A DNA stretch of 64,000 nucleotides from Enorma phocaeensis (GTDB lineage: Bacteria; Actinomycetota; Coriobacteriia; Coriobacteriales; Coriobacteriaceae). The notes beneath the pieces are model-generated. The model was given only the letters and a program-made list of their open reading frames with translations, ran no database searches and was not told the DNA's origin. The translations under genes were made by a program, and so were the position numbers. Numbering within the stretch: the stretch's first letter is position 1; the number at the start of each line of letters is the position of its first letter. This document shows, in pieces, positions 43,247 to 52,114 of this stretch. The DNA lies in the NCBI RefSeq assembly GCF_900186505.1, contig NZ_LT891970.1, forward strand, positions 69,922 through 133,921, given 5' to 3'.

Positions 43247-43834
43247 ATGGATCCCTATTTGATGTATCTCTTGGCGGTCAATGCTGTCGCGTTTCTCGCC
43301 TTCACCATCGACTTCCTGCTCTACAAGTTCGCAGACCGCGAGTTCGTGGATCATCGCGTGCTCAGTCTGTTCGCTGTGGCGGGAGGCGTTGGTATGCTCC
43401 TGGCGTTCCTCCTGTGGGACCGGCATGCCATCAAGGACAACGTAGCGTGGCGCTTCGTCGCAGTGCTGGGCATCATCGTTTGGGCGCTCGTCACGCCGTG
43501 CGTCTACGGGGTGGTCAGGCTCGATGTGGAGGCCCTGCTCGCTCCGCTCAACCTTGGGGCGCTCGTTCCCATCGGCATATACGTGCTCGTCATGAGCGCG
43601 GTCACGTTCTGCGTTTTCGTTTACGACAAACGGCAGGCTGAGCATGGCGGCTGGAGAGTGCGTGAGTTCGCGCTCCTCACGCTCCCGCTCCTCGGCGGGG
43701 CGCTCGGCGGCCTTCTGGCGATGCATCTGGTGCGCCACAAGACGCGGGTCTACCACTTCTCGTGGGGGCTCCCGATTATGATCGCCCTCCAGGTGGGATT
43801 GGTTGTCTACGCGCGCCTCGCGGGAATCATCTAA
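43247..43834 (+). CDS. membrane protein with two DUF1294-like units
   Basis: The 195-residue product has about six membrane helices. The C-terminal half is a clear DUF1294 unit: VFVYDKRQAEHGGWRVREFALLT, LLGGALGGLLAMHLVRHKTR. The N-terminal half (FTIDFLLYKFADREFVDHRVLSLFAVAGGVG) has the same spacing of helix, DxxLxK and glycine-rich helix but lacks the final RHKT signature (WDRHAIKDN stands there). This looks like an internal duplication with one decayed unit. DUF1294 has no known function. AAGGAG lies ahead of the ATG at 43247. Confidence 0.75.
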   Translation: MDPYLMYLLAVNAVAFLAFTIDFLLYKFADREFVDHRVLSLFAVAGGVGMLLAFLLWDRHAIKDNVAWRFVAVLGIIVWALVTPCVYGVVRLDVEALLAPLNLGALVPIGIYVLVMSAVTFCVFVYDKRQAEHGGWRVREFALLTLPLLGGALGGLLAMHLVRHKTRVYHFSWGLPIMIALQVGLVVYARLAGII

Positions 43835-43867
43835 GGAAGCACGTTGCTGGATGGAAGAGGTGCCGAC

Positions 43868-44422
43868 ATGAATAGACGGGCTGTGGGCGCATTCGCGCGT
43901 GGATTTAGGGAAGAGCTAGAGAGCCGTGGGATCGCCGCGCTCGAGAAGTTCGACTGGGCAGGCGGCTTCTCCGGGCTCGGATTCGACATGGACTGCGGAC
44001 ACTCGTACGAGGAGGCGTACGGTCTCAGCCTCGGCAGCGCCCGCGACATCGGCGAGGGGCTCTCGCAGGCTGACGACATGGCGGTGCTGGGCAACGCGAT
44101 CTTCTCGCAGTGCCGCTACCTCACGCATTGGTCGTACGGATACGGCGAAGAGGACGTCGCGTGGCTCGCCGCCGCGCTGGGGCGCTTGGAGGAGCTGGCA
44201 AGCCCTGAGAACGCCTCCGGCATGGTCGTGGCCTACCGCTTCGAGGACGCCGTGGAGGGGGCCGTCAGGAGCTTCTGCGAGCGCGCCCTGCCCGACGAGG
44301 AGCCGCCCGCGTTCGTGGAGTACGGCGCGCGCGACACGGGGGCGCTCGACGCCTACGTGGACAAGGTGACGCTCGTATGGGACGACGAGCGCGGTCGCTG
44401 GGTGCCCGCAGGACGCTCCTGA
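43868..44422 (+). CDS. conserved-looking hypothetical protein
   Basis: The 184-residue soluble, acidic product has no motif I recognise. It contains GFDMDCGHSYEEAYGLSL, a Trp/Tyr-rich part (LTHWSYGYGEEDVAWLAAALGRL) and a C-terminal strand pair (LDAYVDKVTLVWDDERGRWV). GAAGAGGTG before the ATG at 43868 and high GC3 codon use like the neighbouring core genes support it as real. It follows the DUF1294 gene by 33 bp on the same strand, so it may share its transcript. Confidence 0.6.
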   Translation: MNRRAVGAFARGFREELESRGIAALEKFDWAGGFSGLGFDMDCGHSYEEAYGLSLGSARDIGEGLSQADDMAVLGNAIFSQCRYLTHWSYGYGEEDVAWLAAALGRLEELASPENASGMVVAYRFEDAVEGAVRSFCERALPDEEPPAFVEYGARDTGALDAYVDKVTLVWDDERGRWVPAGRS

Positions 44423-44735
44423 ACCATGCGCGGCGATTCGGCGTCGGTTCGGTTGGTCAGGTAGCCGTCACTGGCCCGCGTGTGCATCGCCGTGCGCGTG
44501 CGCCGCCTGCCCTGAACGGCTGACCGGGTGCGTGCAGACGGCCGGGCTGCGGGCAAACCCCGGCAACGTAGCGCGCGGCCGAACAGGCAGCTAGGACTGG
44601 CGGCGCAGAAAGACTATCTGTCTACAGCCCGATTGATTGCGGGATCTGAAGTGCCTCCCGGTCTTTGATGAAGATTGTGCTATTCGCTAACTTCTCTCCG
44701 CCTCTCATGTGGTGTGCGCTATGATTCTGATTGGT
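44423..44735. other. gap before the defence island
   Basis: About 310 bp without a supported gene. Sequence shifts from GC-rich to AT-rich toward 44640-44760, where the promoter of the RHH and restriction-modification genes must lie. Confidence 0.5.
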
Positions 44736-44757
44736 TATAGGTATATCCCTATATACT
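44731..44757 (+). promoter_or_regulatory. promoter with palindromic operator for the RHH/R-M genes
   Basis: TATAGGTATATCCCTATA (44736-44753) is an 18-bp near-perfect palindrome (16 of 18 positions symmetric). It lies between a TTGGTT -35-like box (44731-44736) and a TATACT -10-like box (44752-44757), with 15-nt spacing. That position fits autorepression by the small RHH protein encoded 35 bp downstream. Confidence 0.55.
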
Positions 44758-44791
44758 CAATGTATGATGTCGTGGCGGTGATTGGAGTCCC

Positions 44792-45019
44792 ATGCCCACC
44801 GATGCCCAAAAGCGGGCCGATAGGAGATACAAAAGGGATAAGACGCGTCAGATCTGTCTGCGTTTCTATCCCGCCGACCGGGACGTCTGGTCGTTTCTCT
44901 CCGCACAGGACAACCGGCAGGGCTACATCAAGGGGCTCATCCGCCGCGAGATGGAGGGATGCGCTAGAGTAAGCGGCGCAACGGATGCGGAGGGGCATGA
45001 CCATGGCACTGCAGGTTGA
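44792..45019 (+). CDS. small ribbon-helix-helix-like DNA-binding protein
   Basis: The 75-residue basic product starts MPTDAQKRADRRYKRDKTRQ, then a beta-strand-like QICLRFYPADRDVW and the helix-turn QDNRQGYIKGLIRREM. That is the pattern of short Arc/MetJ-type proteins often linked to mobile or defence genes in Coriobacteriia. GGAG lies 5 nt before the ATG. It probably binds the palindrome in its own promoter and thereby controls the overlapping restriction-modification genes (17-bp overlap with the next start). Confidence 0.65.
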   Translation: MPTDAQKRADRRYKRDKTRQICLRFYPADRDVWSFLSAQDNRQGYIKGLIRREMEGCARVSGATDAEGHDHGTAG

Positions 45020-46982
45020 CAAGGCTTCCGTCATCCAGCCAGAGACCATCTTGGACTACATCGACGGCACCACACAGCGGCGAGACACACCCGAGGAGCG
45101 GGTGCGGCAGGAAATCCTGAAGTCGCTCGTGCGCGAGCACAAGTACAAAAGAGAGCAGATCGGGGTCGAGTTCCCCATCAAGTTCGGGAGCAACCGCAAG
45201 AGGGTTGACATCGCCATCTGGCAGCCCAGGCAGGAGCACACGCAGGAGAACATCTTCATCGTCGTGGAGTGCAAGGACCCCAAGACGAAGAGCCAGGGCA
45301 AGAGGGACGGCGTGGACCAGATGCTGTCGTATGCCGCTGCCTGCGCAAACGCGCAGTACGGCATGTGGACCAACGGCGACGAACTGCTGACATACCGCCT
45401 CATCACAGACGAGTCCGGCAGGAGGACACACGAGACGGTAGCGGATTTGCCCCACGCCGGCGAGGAGGTTTCCGAGGACGCACCCCAGTGGGGGCAGCTC
45501 CGTCCCGCCGCGAGCGACTCGCTGCTCTACGCGTTCCGCAGGTGCCACAACTACATCGCCGGCAACCAGGGTATCCAGAAATCCGACGCCTTTCTGGAGC
45601 TGCTTAAAATAATCTTTTGCAAGATTCAGGATGAGCGCGACTCACCTGCGCCGACCTTCTACATCACGCCCGTCGAGCGGCACAGCACCAGCGGCAAAAA
45701 GCGGTGCCGCAAGCGCCTTGAGAGGCTGTTCGGTGCCGTGAAGGGCTCCTACAAGAGCATCTTCAAGGCCGACGAGCGCATCGAACTGACCGACGACGTG
45801 ATCGCCTACATCGTCGGGCAGCTCCAGATGTTCTCGCTGCTCGAGAGCGACGTGGACATCAAGGGGCACGCGTACGAGACCATCGTGGGGTCGAACCTTC
45901 GCGGTGACAAGGGGCAGTTCTTCACACCTCGCAACATGTGCAGCATGATGGTGCGGATGGTGGACCCCTCCGAGGAGGACGTCATACTCGACCCGGCCAT
46001 GGGGACGTGCGGCTTCCTAGTGACCGCCATGAACCATGTCATCGAGAAAATCAAAAAGTCGGTGGATGAGAGCGGCCGCAAGGAGTCCACGAGGGACAAG
46101 GTGGTGGAGGAGCGGAAGAAGGCCTTCCTTCAGCACAATATCGTCGGCATCGACTTCGACCCCATTCTGGTGCGCGCCTCAAAGATGAACATGGTCATGA
46201 ACAACGACGGCGCGGGGCAGCTCTTTCATGCCAACTCGCTCGAGCCGTTCTCGGCGTTTTCGTCCGAGATGCGCCGGGCGCTCAGGCTCGATGCCGAGGA
46301 CGTGAAGGAGAACAAGACCCTTACTGTGGACCACGGTGTCACCGCGATCCTGACGAATCCGCCCTTCGGCTCGAAGATCCCCATCGACGATCCCGAGATC
46401 CTGAAGACGTTCGACTTTGGCCATTCGTGGGTGTGGGACGAGGCCGAGCTGGAGTGGGTCATGGAGGACAAGCTCGTCTCGCGCCCGCCGGAGATCCTCT
46501 TTATCGAGCGGTGCGTTAAGCTGCTTGAGCCGGGGCGTGGCGTGGCCGCAATCGTCATCCCCAACGGCATCCTTGGCAACCCAGGCCTCGGCTTCGTGCG
46601 GCAGTGGCTCTTCCGCCATACGTGGATATTGGCATCTGTCGATATGCATCCAGACACGTTCCAGCCCAACGTGGGCGTGCAGACGTCGGTGCTCGTGGTG
46701 CGCCGCCTGGACGCGCGGGAAGAGGCGTGGTTTGAGAACGGCTCGATCATGGACTATCAGATCTTCATGGCCGTATGCGACCACGTGGGGCACGACAAGC
46801 GCGGCAACACCACCTACGTGCGCGACGACGACGGCTACCCCATCGTACGCGAGCAGACCGATGCGGTGACCGGCATCGTCGCCTCCGACGACGAGAGCGC
46901 TCACGCCTCGACGGAGCGCGTCGTGGACGACGACACCGGGGCAATCGCCAAGGCGTTCCTCGAATGGCGGCGGGACCAGTGA
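45003..46982 (+). CDS. fused nuclease-adenine methyltransferase, BcgI-A-like (Type IIB/IIG)
   Basis: The 659-residue product joins an N-terminal HSDR_N/PD-(D/E)xK nuclease (D69 ... E89-x-K91 in KRVDIAI and VVECKDPK) to a gamma-class N6-adenine methyltransferase (GQFFTPR at ~304, SAM-binding DPAMGTCGF at 330-338, catalytic NPPF at 452-455, HsdM-type C-terminus). There is no helicase domain and no hsdR in the window. With a separate specificity subunit next door, the layout matches BcgI, whose A subunit is 637 residues. GGAGGGG fits the ATG at 45003. It should methylate and cut at a bipartite site. Confidence 0.8.
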   Translation: MALQVDKASVIQPETILDYIDGTTQRRDTPEERVRQEILKSLVREHKYKREQIGVEFPIKFGSNRKRVDIAIWQPRQEHTQENIFIVVECKDPKTKSQGKRDGVDQMLSYAAACANAQYGMWTNGDELLTYRLITDESGRRTHETVADLPHAGEEVSEDAPQWGQLRPAASDSLLYAFRRCHNYIAGNQGIQKSDAFLELLKIIFCKIQDERDSPAPTFYITPVERHSTSGKKRCRKRLERLFGAVKGSYKSIFKADERIELTDDVIAYIVGQLQMFSLLESDVDIKGHAYETIVGSNLRGDKGQFFTPRNMCSMMVRMVDPSEEDVILDPAMGTCGFLVTAMNHVIEKIKKSVDESGRKESTRDKVVEERKKAFLQHNIVGIDFDPILVRASKMNMVMNNDGAGQLFHANSLEPFSAFSSEMRRALRLDAEDVKENKTLTVDHGVTAILTNPPFGSKIPIDDPEILKTFDFGHSWVWDEAELEWVMEDKLVSRPPEILFIERCVKLLEPGRGVAAIVIPNGILGNPGLGFVRQWLFRHTWILASVDMHPDTFQPNVGVQTSVLVVRRLDAREEAWFENGSIMDYQIFMAVCDHVGHDKRGNTTYVRDDDGYPIVREQTDAVTGIVASDDESAHASTERVVDDDTGAIAKAFLEWRRDQ

Positions 46983-48382
46983 GCGAGAAGATCACGGCAA
47001 GGCCGGTGAGCGTTTCCGCCATCCTCGGCGGCGACATCAGGTTGGAGGCCTCAACCTATCTGCGGGACGGGTATGGGCTCACGCGCCTCGCCCGGCAGAC
47101 ACCGGGCTGCTCCGTTTTGGGGGAGTTGGCGGATATTTGGCAACCGAGCAGGCTCGCTGGTTACGAAATGCCTGCCGGCAAAGGATTGCCGTTCATGACC
47201 GCTGGACAGGTCTTCGAGGACTTCCCGCGAGTCAGGAAGTGGCTCGCCAAGCCGTTCGTCTCGCAGGAGCAGTCGAGATACGTCGATTCCAGCTGGCTGC
47301 TCCTATCATGCTCCGGCGTGGTCGGCAAGGTGACCGCTGTCTACCCACATCACCTCGGCGTGGTCGTCACGCATGACCTCCTGCGTATTGTGCCGAAGGA
47401 CGAGCGTGAGTACGGATGGCTCTACGCCTACCTGAAGACGGATTTCTTTATGAAGGTCGCGCAGGCGGCACAGTACGGTCACATGATCAAGCACATCGAG
47501 GTGGCCCACGCGAAGACGTTCCCTGTCATCATGCCGGAGGATGTCGTCAGGAGCGAGATAGGCTCCATCGCCGTCGCCGCGATCGAGCGCCGCACTCGCG
47601 CCTGGCAGCTCCGTGACGAGGCATTTAAGCTATTCGAAGAGCTTGTCGGATGGGACAGTGCAACGGCGGCTAACGCGAGTGAATGGCACGGGTCATTTCG
47701 AGTTTCGGACATTTTCAAAGGAAGGCAGCGTCTCGATGCCGGGTACTATAACGGCCCTATCGCGCGAATCCAAGAACTGTTTGCGGGCCACCCGACAAGC
47801 AAGCTCAGCGATGTAACGACATTTGCCTCGGACCTTCCACGCTTTGCTCGCACATACGGAGAGAGCGGGATGCCCTACGTGTCCGCATCGGAGCTCTTTG
47901 ACGTTAACGCCAAACCCACGAAGATGATTTATGCCAAGCTGATTCGTGGATGGGAGCGTTACGTCCTCCATGATGGCATGATTGTCATGGCGTGTTCCGG
48001 TCAAAAGTACGGCATCCTGGGCAGGTCTCTCATGCTCACCGAGAACCACGAGGGACTGTTCGGCAGCCATGATCTTCTTCGCATCGTCGTCAATCCCTGC
48101 GAGATAATGCCTGGCTACCTCCTCACTTTTTTGAACGATCCCGTTCTCGGTCGTCCTTATGTTGTGCGCAACGCCTACGGCACGTCCATTCCGCACCTCG
48201 ACCCGTCAGATATTCAAGCGATACGCATTCCTCGTCTTGAAGAAGCGAACGAGAACCGCATCGCCAACCTCATGGACGAGTCCGTCAGGCTCTCCGCCGA
48301 GGCCGACCGGATGGAGAACGAGGCCGTGCGGCGGGCACAGGAGCAGATTGACCTCTCGATTGGGGTGACTCCGGCGGAGTAG
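46979..48382 (+). CDS. specificity subunit of the restriction-modification system
   Basis: The 467-residue product has two target-recognition domains in tandem. The first spans ~25-225 (LGELADIWQPSRLAGYEMP ... LLSCSGVVGKV ... LLRIVPKDEREYGWLYAYLKT). The second spans ~245-440 (LSDVTTFASDLPRFARTYG ... VMACSGQKYGI ... LLRIVVNPCEIMPGYLLTFLN), with a helical spacer at each domain's end. The two units are clearly alike, as in HsdS and BcgI-B. The GTG start at 46979 overlaps the nuclease-methylase stop in GTGA, so the two are coupled. BcgI-B is shorter (341 aa). Confidence 0.8.
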   Translation: MSEKITARPVSVSAILGGDIRLEASTYLRDGYGLTRLARQTPGCSVLGELADIWQPSRLAGYEMPAGKGLPFMTAGQVFEDFPRVRKWLAKPFVSQEQSRYVDSSWLLLSCSGVVGKVTAVYPHHLGVVVTHDLLRIVPKDEREYGWLYAYLKTDFFMKVAQAAQYGHMIKHIEVAHAKTFPVIMPEDVVRSEIGSIAVAAIERRTRAWQLRDEAFKLFEELVGWDSATAANASEWHGSFRVSDIFKGRQRLDAGYYNGPIARIQELFAGHPTSKLSDVTTFASDLPRFARTYGESGMPYVSASELFDVNAKPTKMIYAKLIRGWERYVLHDGMIVMACSGQKYGILGRSLMLTENHEGLFGSHDLLRIVVNPCEIMPGYLLTFLNDPVLGRPYVVRNAYGTSIPHLDPSDIQAIRIPRLEEANENRIANLMDESVRLSAEADRMENEAVRRAQEQIDLSIGVTPAE

Positions 48383-48544
48383 GGTCCGGTTTCGGGGGCA
48401 GAACCCCGCACTTTCCAAGTAGCCGGAAAAAGCTACTTGCCACGGACAAGACGATCATGCGGAATATGTCTTGCTACATCACTTTCATTTTTCGATAGAA
48501 ATTGCTATTCTACTTACAAAACATAGTCGTGTAAGGAGACATCT

Positions 48545-49189
48545 TTGCAGAGTTTCAGTGCCTACACCAGTCATGAGATTGAAATCCTCGCGCCGCTCGG
48601 CGGTCCCGCGTTCGGGGAGCGTGTGGTCAAAGCTATACGTACCGCCGACGCTGCTGCCTATAACGGCAGCAGCGCCCTGTTCGAGGATGTTGGTAGCTGT
48701 GACGTGGTCGGCGACATCCGTCGCGCGAAAATAAACGAGGCCATTGGGGGTGTCGCGACGGCCATGGGGCTCTCTTGTCATTTCGAGAAGCCCGAGAGGC
48801 AGCGCTACCATACTCCGGTCATCACCGCGGACGGCACCGTACTCACAGTAGCTCGCATGTACGGACACAATCGAGTTTCTCGACCTTCGGGACTTCGCTG
48901 CGACTTAGCGCAGATGCGCTTCGAGCTATTCGACGGAATGGGCGACATGACCTCGGCGCCAAACGATAACGTCCGTGTGCTCATCTTGGCATACGAGGTC
49001 GGAATTGCGGGAGACAGCCCCATCGTTACCGACATCGAGCTTCAGGAGGTTGGAACCTCCCCTGAACTGGTAACCTATCGGATGAATCTCGCCGCGAAGG
49101 TCGAATCGCGCTCCGTTGCCGACCATGAGGTCGTGTACGACGACTTCGACATTAAGCCAAAGGAAAGGTTGTTGAGGAAGCATGCCTAA
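48545..49189 (+). CDS. uncharacterised protein coupled to the XRE-ImmA/IrrE gene
   Basis: The 214-residue product begins at a TTG (48545) with AAGGAG 7 nt ahead. It shows no motif I know. It reads as mixed alpha/beta, with FGERVVKAIRTADAAAYNG near the start, HTPVITADGTVLTVARMYGHNR in the middle and strands such as NVRVLILAYEVGIAG later; no membrane segments. Its end overlaps the start of the next gene by 8 bp. GC content (about 53%) is lower than the chromosome average. It may be the toxin or effector partner of the XRE-peptidase protein. Confidence 0.6.
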   Translation: MQSFSAYTSHEIEILAPLGGPAFGERVVKAIRTADAAAYNGSSALFEDVGSCDVVGDIRRAKINEAIGGVATAMGLSCHFEKPERQRYHTPVITADGTVLTVARMYGHNRVSRPSGLRCDLAQMRFELFDGMGDMTSAPNDNVRVLILAYEVGIAGDSPIVTDIELQEVGTSPELVTYRMNLAAKVESRSVADHEVVYDDFDIKPKERLLRKHA

Positions 49190-50315
49190 TCTAGGGTTCC
49201 AAGGGAGGCGGCTTACGCAGGCGCGCAAGGCGCGAACCATGACCCAAAAGGCGCTGGCACAGCTTATCGGAAAGACCTCTCAAACGGTATCTCAGTATGA
49301 GAGTGGAACAATCGTCCCTCCGGTTGAGGTAGTCGAGTCGATAGCACAAGCCCTGCAAGTCCCCGTCGAGCTGCTGTACCGGCCTTGGGTTGATCATGGT
49401 TCGAACCAGCCCATTTTCTATCGATCCATGTCTGCTGCCACCAAAAAAGCGCGCGGCGCTGCCGAGAGCAAGTTGGAATGGATCGATGACTGCGTAGCGT
49501 ATTTCGAATCGATGCTCGAGCTCCCAGAGTATTCGCCGTTCGATATCGACGTGCCAAGTGACCCTGCGCGTATAACGGTAGACATGATCGAAGACGCGGC
49601 CGCTTCGGTCAGGTTGGCTTGGGAGGTGCCCAAAGGACCAATAGACAACATGGTTGGCCTTCTCGAGAAGCATGGCTTCTTTGTGTTCATGATGCCACTC
49701 AATGCCGACACGCTGGATGCGCTCTCCGTTGATTGGAACGAGAAACATCCCTATGTTATTGTTGGAACCGACCAGGGCAACGCCTGTCGATGGCGCTTCG
49801 ATTGCGCGCACGAGCTGGGGCATCTCGTACTCCATCAAGGCGTTGACGCAACGGCTTTATCGACACCGGCGATCTGCAAACTCATCGAGACTCAAGCGCA
49901 TCGCTTCGCCTCGGCGTTGCTTCTTCCCGAGCAGGAGTTCGTTGAATCTCTTTATAGCGTTAGCCTTGATGGGTACCGTGAGCTCAAGCCGTACTGGAAG
50001 GTCTCAATAGCCGCTATGGTGCGCAGAACCAGAGACCTTGGCATCATCAGTGAAGACGGCTACAGGAATTTATACATCTCCATCAGCAGACGTAAGTGGC
50101 GCAAGACGGAGCCCTTCGATGAGGAAATGGCCCCGGAACGCCCGGCCTTGGCTCGGAAATGCCTAGACATCATCACAGGGTCGATAACGGGGTCAGAGGA
50201 TGAGTTTGTAAAGGCAACGGCACTTCCTGGAGACTTCATGATGATGCTCTTTGGAGGTTGCCGTAAGGTCCCGCACACTGGGTGGGGGCAGGTTATCGAG
50301 CTTCCCAGCAGGTAG
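49182..50315 (+). CDS. XRE-family HTH fused to ImmA/IrrE metallopeptidase
   Basis: The 377-residue product has a Cro/CI HTH at ~8-65 (RRLTQARKARTMTQKALAQLIG, TSQTVSQYESG), then an ImmA/IrrE (COG2856) peptidase domain whose zinc motif is HELGH at 210-214, with QAHRFASALLLPEQEF carrying the third ligand region. Such proteins cleave or hold repressors and antitoxins after DNA damage or phage signals; others are antitoxin-like partners in two-gene systems. The start overlaps the previous gene by 8 bp, which implies coupled expression. GC is about 53%, unlike the core genome. Confidence 0.8.
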   Translation: MPNLGFQGRRLTQARKARTMTQKALAQLIGKTSQTVSQYESGTIVPPVEVVESIAQALQVPVELLYRPWVDHGSNQPIFYRSMSAATKKARGAAESKLEWIDDCVAYFESMLELPEYSPFDIDVPSDPARITVDMIEDAAASVRLAWEVPKGPIDNMVGLLEKHGFFVFMMPLNADTLDALSVDWNEKHPYVIVGTDQGNACRWRFDCAHELGHLVLHQGVDATALSTPAICKLIETQAHRFASALLLPEQEFVESLYSVSLDGYRELKPYWKVSIAAMVRRTRDLGIISEDGYRNLYISISRRKWRKTEPFDEEMAPERPALARKCLDIITGSITGSEDEFVKATALPGDFMMMLFGGCRKVPHTGWGQVIELPSR

Positions 50316-50375
50316 GATAGCTAGAGGGATGTCAGAGCTGTGGCAATCGATGCTGTGTTAGGAGGCGCTCCGAGA

Positions 50376-51401
50376 ATGATGGAAAATGGGTCGTCGACCG
50401 AAAAGGACGGCAAGATTCGTTGTTCCGAGACCGCGAAGGGTGGTATAAATAATACCGATAGTACCCCGCACGCGCGCGGCAACGCAGCGAACCAGGCGGG
50501 GTCATCTTCTTTTCGGCCCCTCCCCGTTGCCACGACGTTCGAGCAGCAGCTTGCCAAGCTCGAAGAGCGGGGTCTCTACATAGGCGATGAGGACTTCGCC
50601 ATTGCCAAGCTCAAGGATCTAAACTACTATCGCCTCCGTGGTTACTGGCTGACACTGGAGCGCGAGGGTAGGCTCGTGGAGGGTGCGAGCTTCAACGACG
50701 TCTGGGAGATCTACCAGCTCGATGCGGGGCTGCGGGAGTGGCTCTGGCACGCCATAGCTCCTATCGAGGTCAAACTCCGAACGCAGTTCGCCTACCACCT
50801 CGGTAACCGATGCGGGGTGGACGCCTACCTTCACCTCGCAAACTTCAAGAACGCGCACTCCCATGCCGCTGCTTTAAAGGGCTTCGTACGCGAGCGCGAC
50901 CGGGCGTACCGGCAGGGCGTTCCCTGCGTCATCCACAACATGGACAAGTACGGCAGGCTTCCCGTGTGGGCGGCCGTAGAGATCATGTCGCTTGGCACGC
51001 TCTCCATGCTTTATGGCAACCTCGACCCCGGGGCTGGGCGCGGGGACGGAGACAAGGGCGTCGCCGCGCTGGTGGCCTCCTCATTCGGGACGAAGCCCCG
51101 CTATCTCGGGAGCTGGGCGCATCACCTGACCACGGTGCGCAACATCGCGGCCCATCACGACCGCTTCTACAACCGCCTCATGACCATCCAGCCCCTCATG
51201 CTTCGGCAGGATCGCGCGTACGCCGGGGCCAAGCAGTTCCCGACCCTGCTCATCATTAAGAGGATCTACGAGCGGTCGTGGCCGGAGGAGTGGGGGTACA
51301 TCGCCGCCGAGCTCGCCGCGCTCGTCGACGCGCACCCCGGCGTCGACCTCGCACCGATGGGGTTCCCCGCAGAATGGAAGGGCGTCCTCGGCCTCTCCTG
51401 A
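50376..51401 (+). CDS. Abi_2-family abortive infection protein (HEPN RNase-like)
   Basis: The 341-residue product matches the AbiD/AbiF-like Abi_2 family: TFEQQLAKLEERGLYI, LNYYRLRGYWLTL, LRTQFAYHLG and MSLGTLSMLYGNL. It ends with the HEPN RNase motif R-x4-H in VRNIAAHHDRFYNRL (R255, H260). The first ~50 residues are low-complexity and Asn/Ser-rich. I chose the ATG at 50376 because AGGAGG lies 10 nt ahead; a GTG at 50340 is also open. Such proteins are thought to kill or stall phage-infected cells by cutting RNA. Confidence 0.82.
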   Translation: MMENGSSTEKDGKIRCSETAKGGINNTDSTPHARGNAANQAGSSSFRPLPVATTFEQQLAKLEERGLYIGDEDFAIAKLKDLNYYRLRGYWLTLEREGRLVEGASFNDVWEIYQLDAGLREWLWHAIAPIEVKLRTQFAYHLGNRCGVDAYLHLANFKNAHSHAAALKGFVRERDRAYRQGVPCVIHNMDKYGRLPVWAAVEIMSLGTLSMLYGNLDPGAGRGDGDKGVAALVASSFGTKPRYLGSWAHHLTTVRNIAAHHDRFYNRLMTIQPLMLRQDRAYAGAKQFPTLLIIKRIYERSWPEEWGYIAAELAALVDAHPGVDLAPMGFPAEWKGVLGLS

Positions 51402-51449
51402 CGTGCTGAAGCGCCACGAGCACCTTATGCGAATCTGTGACAGCGTTGT

Positions 51450-51478
51450 AGCCTGTGCCTGATTACCGGGCGCAGGCT
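51450..51478 (+). terminator. hairpin between the Abi_2 gene and the prophage remnant
   Basis: AGCCTGTGCC (51450-51459) pairs with GGCGCAGGCT (51469-51478; one G-U pair) around a 9-nt loop and is followed by CTTTAGTT. It may end the Abi_2 transcript or be a left-over phage intergenic hairpin. Confidence 0.5.
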
Positions 51479-51514
51479 CTTTAGTTGCCTGCCCGATGAC
51501 GGGAAGGTGACTAT

Positions 51515-52003
51515 ATGGCTGCTGATGGTGATGGCGCGAAGATGCGCATCGCGGCGCAGACCCAAGAGGACGCGGCGGCGGAGCCGGTGACGGACGCCTC
51601 AGTTGACGCTACAGGTACCGGGGACGGCTATGAGCGCGCCTTCGTCGAGCGCGACGCGCGCATCGCGGAGCTGGAGGCGCAGGTTGCCGACGCCTCGAAG
51701 AGCGCAGAGGCCGCCGAGGGGCTGAGAGCCGAAATCGCGGAAGTGCAGGCGCGAGCGAAGGTGGATCGTGTGGAGTACGAGCTGCGCCTAGCCGGTGTGC
51801 GGAACGTCAAGGCCGCGACGGCACTGCTCGACGACCACGACGGCGACGTCGCGGCGCTCAAGGAGGCAGAGCCGTGGCTGTTCGAGGGCGGAGCACCCAA
51901 GCAGGCCGGAAAGACCGGACTCCCCAACGCGGGCGCCGCGTCCGACGAGAGCAAGACGATGAAGCGGTAGCGCGAGATCGTGGGCATCGCGGACGAGGAG
52001 TAA
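51515..52003 (+). pseudogene. phage scaffolding-like gene with a premature TAG
   Basis: The frame starts at ATG 51515 behind GGGAAGGTG and gives 151 residues: an acidic coiled coil (ERDARIAELEAQVADASKSA) followed by VEYELRLAGVRNVKAATALL and GLPNAGAASDESKTMKR, as in phage GP20-type scaffolding proteins. A TAG then interrupts the frame, but it continues REIVGIADEE to TAA at 52001-52003. The usual residue at the TAG position would be Trp (TGG to TAG), so a single nonsense change explains it. A truncated capsid gene follows 3 bp later, confirming prophage decay. Confidence 0.7.
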
Positions 52004-52006
52004 CCG

Positions 52007-52114
52007 ATGGCCAACAGAATCGCAGCGGTCAAGAACTACACGACGATCCGAGACGAGGTGTACCAGCGCGCCGCCGTGTCGCGCTGCCTGAACTCGCCGC
52101 GCCCGCATACATAA
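52007..52114 (+). pseudogene. 5' fragment of a phage major capsid protein gene
   Basis: The short frame starts at 52007 and translates MANRIAAVKNYTTIRDEVYQ, then RAAVSRCLNS and a few unrelated residues to TAA at 52112. This start is typical of phage major capsid proteins of about 300 residues. Only ~30 residues remain, so the rest of the gene is deleted. The next ~130 bp (52115-52248) hold no intact gene. Confidence 0.6.

Noticed and set aside
42749..43756. Minus-strand frame of 335 codons across the gap and the DUF1294 gene
   Set aside because: Half lies antisense to the DUF1294 gene and the rest has no homology signal or ribosome site.
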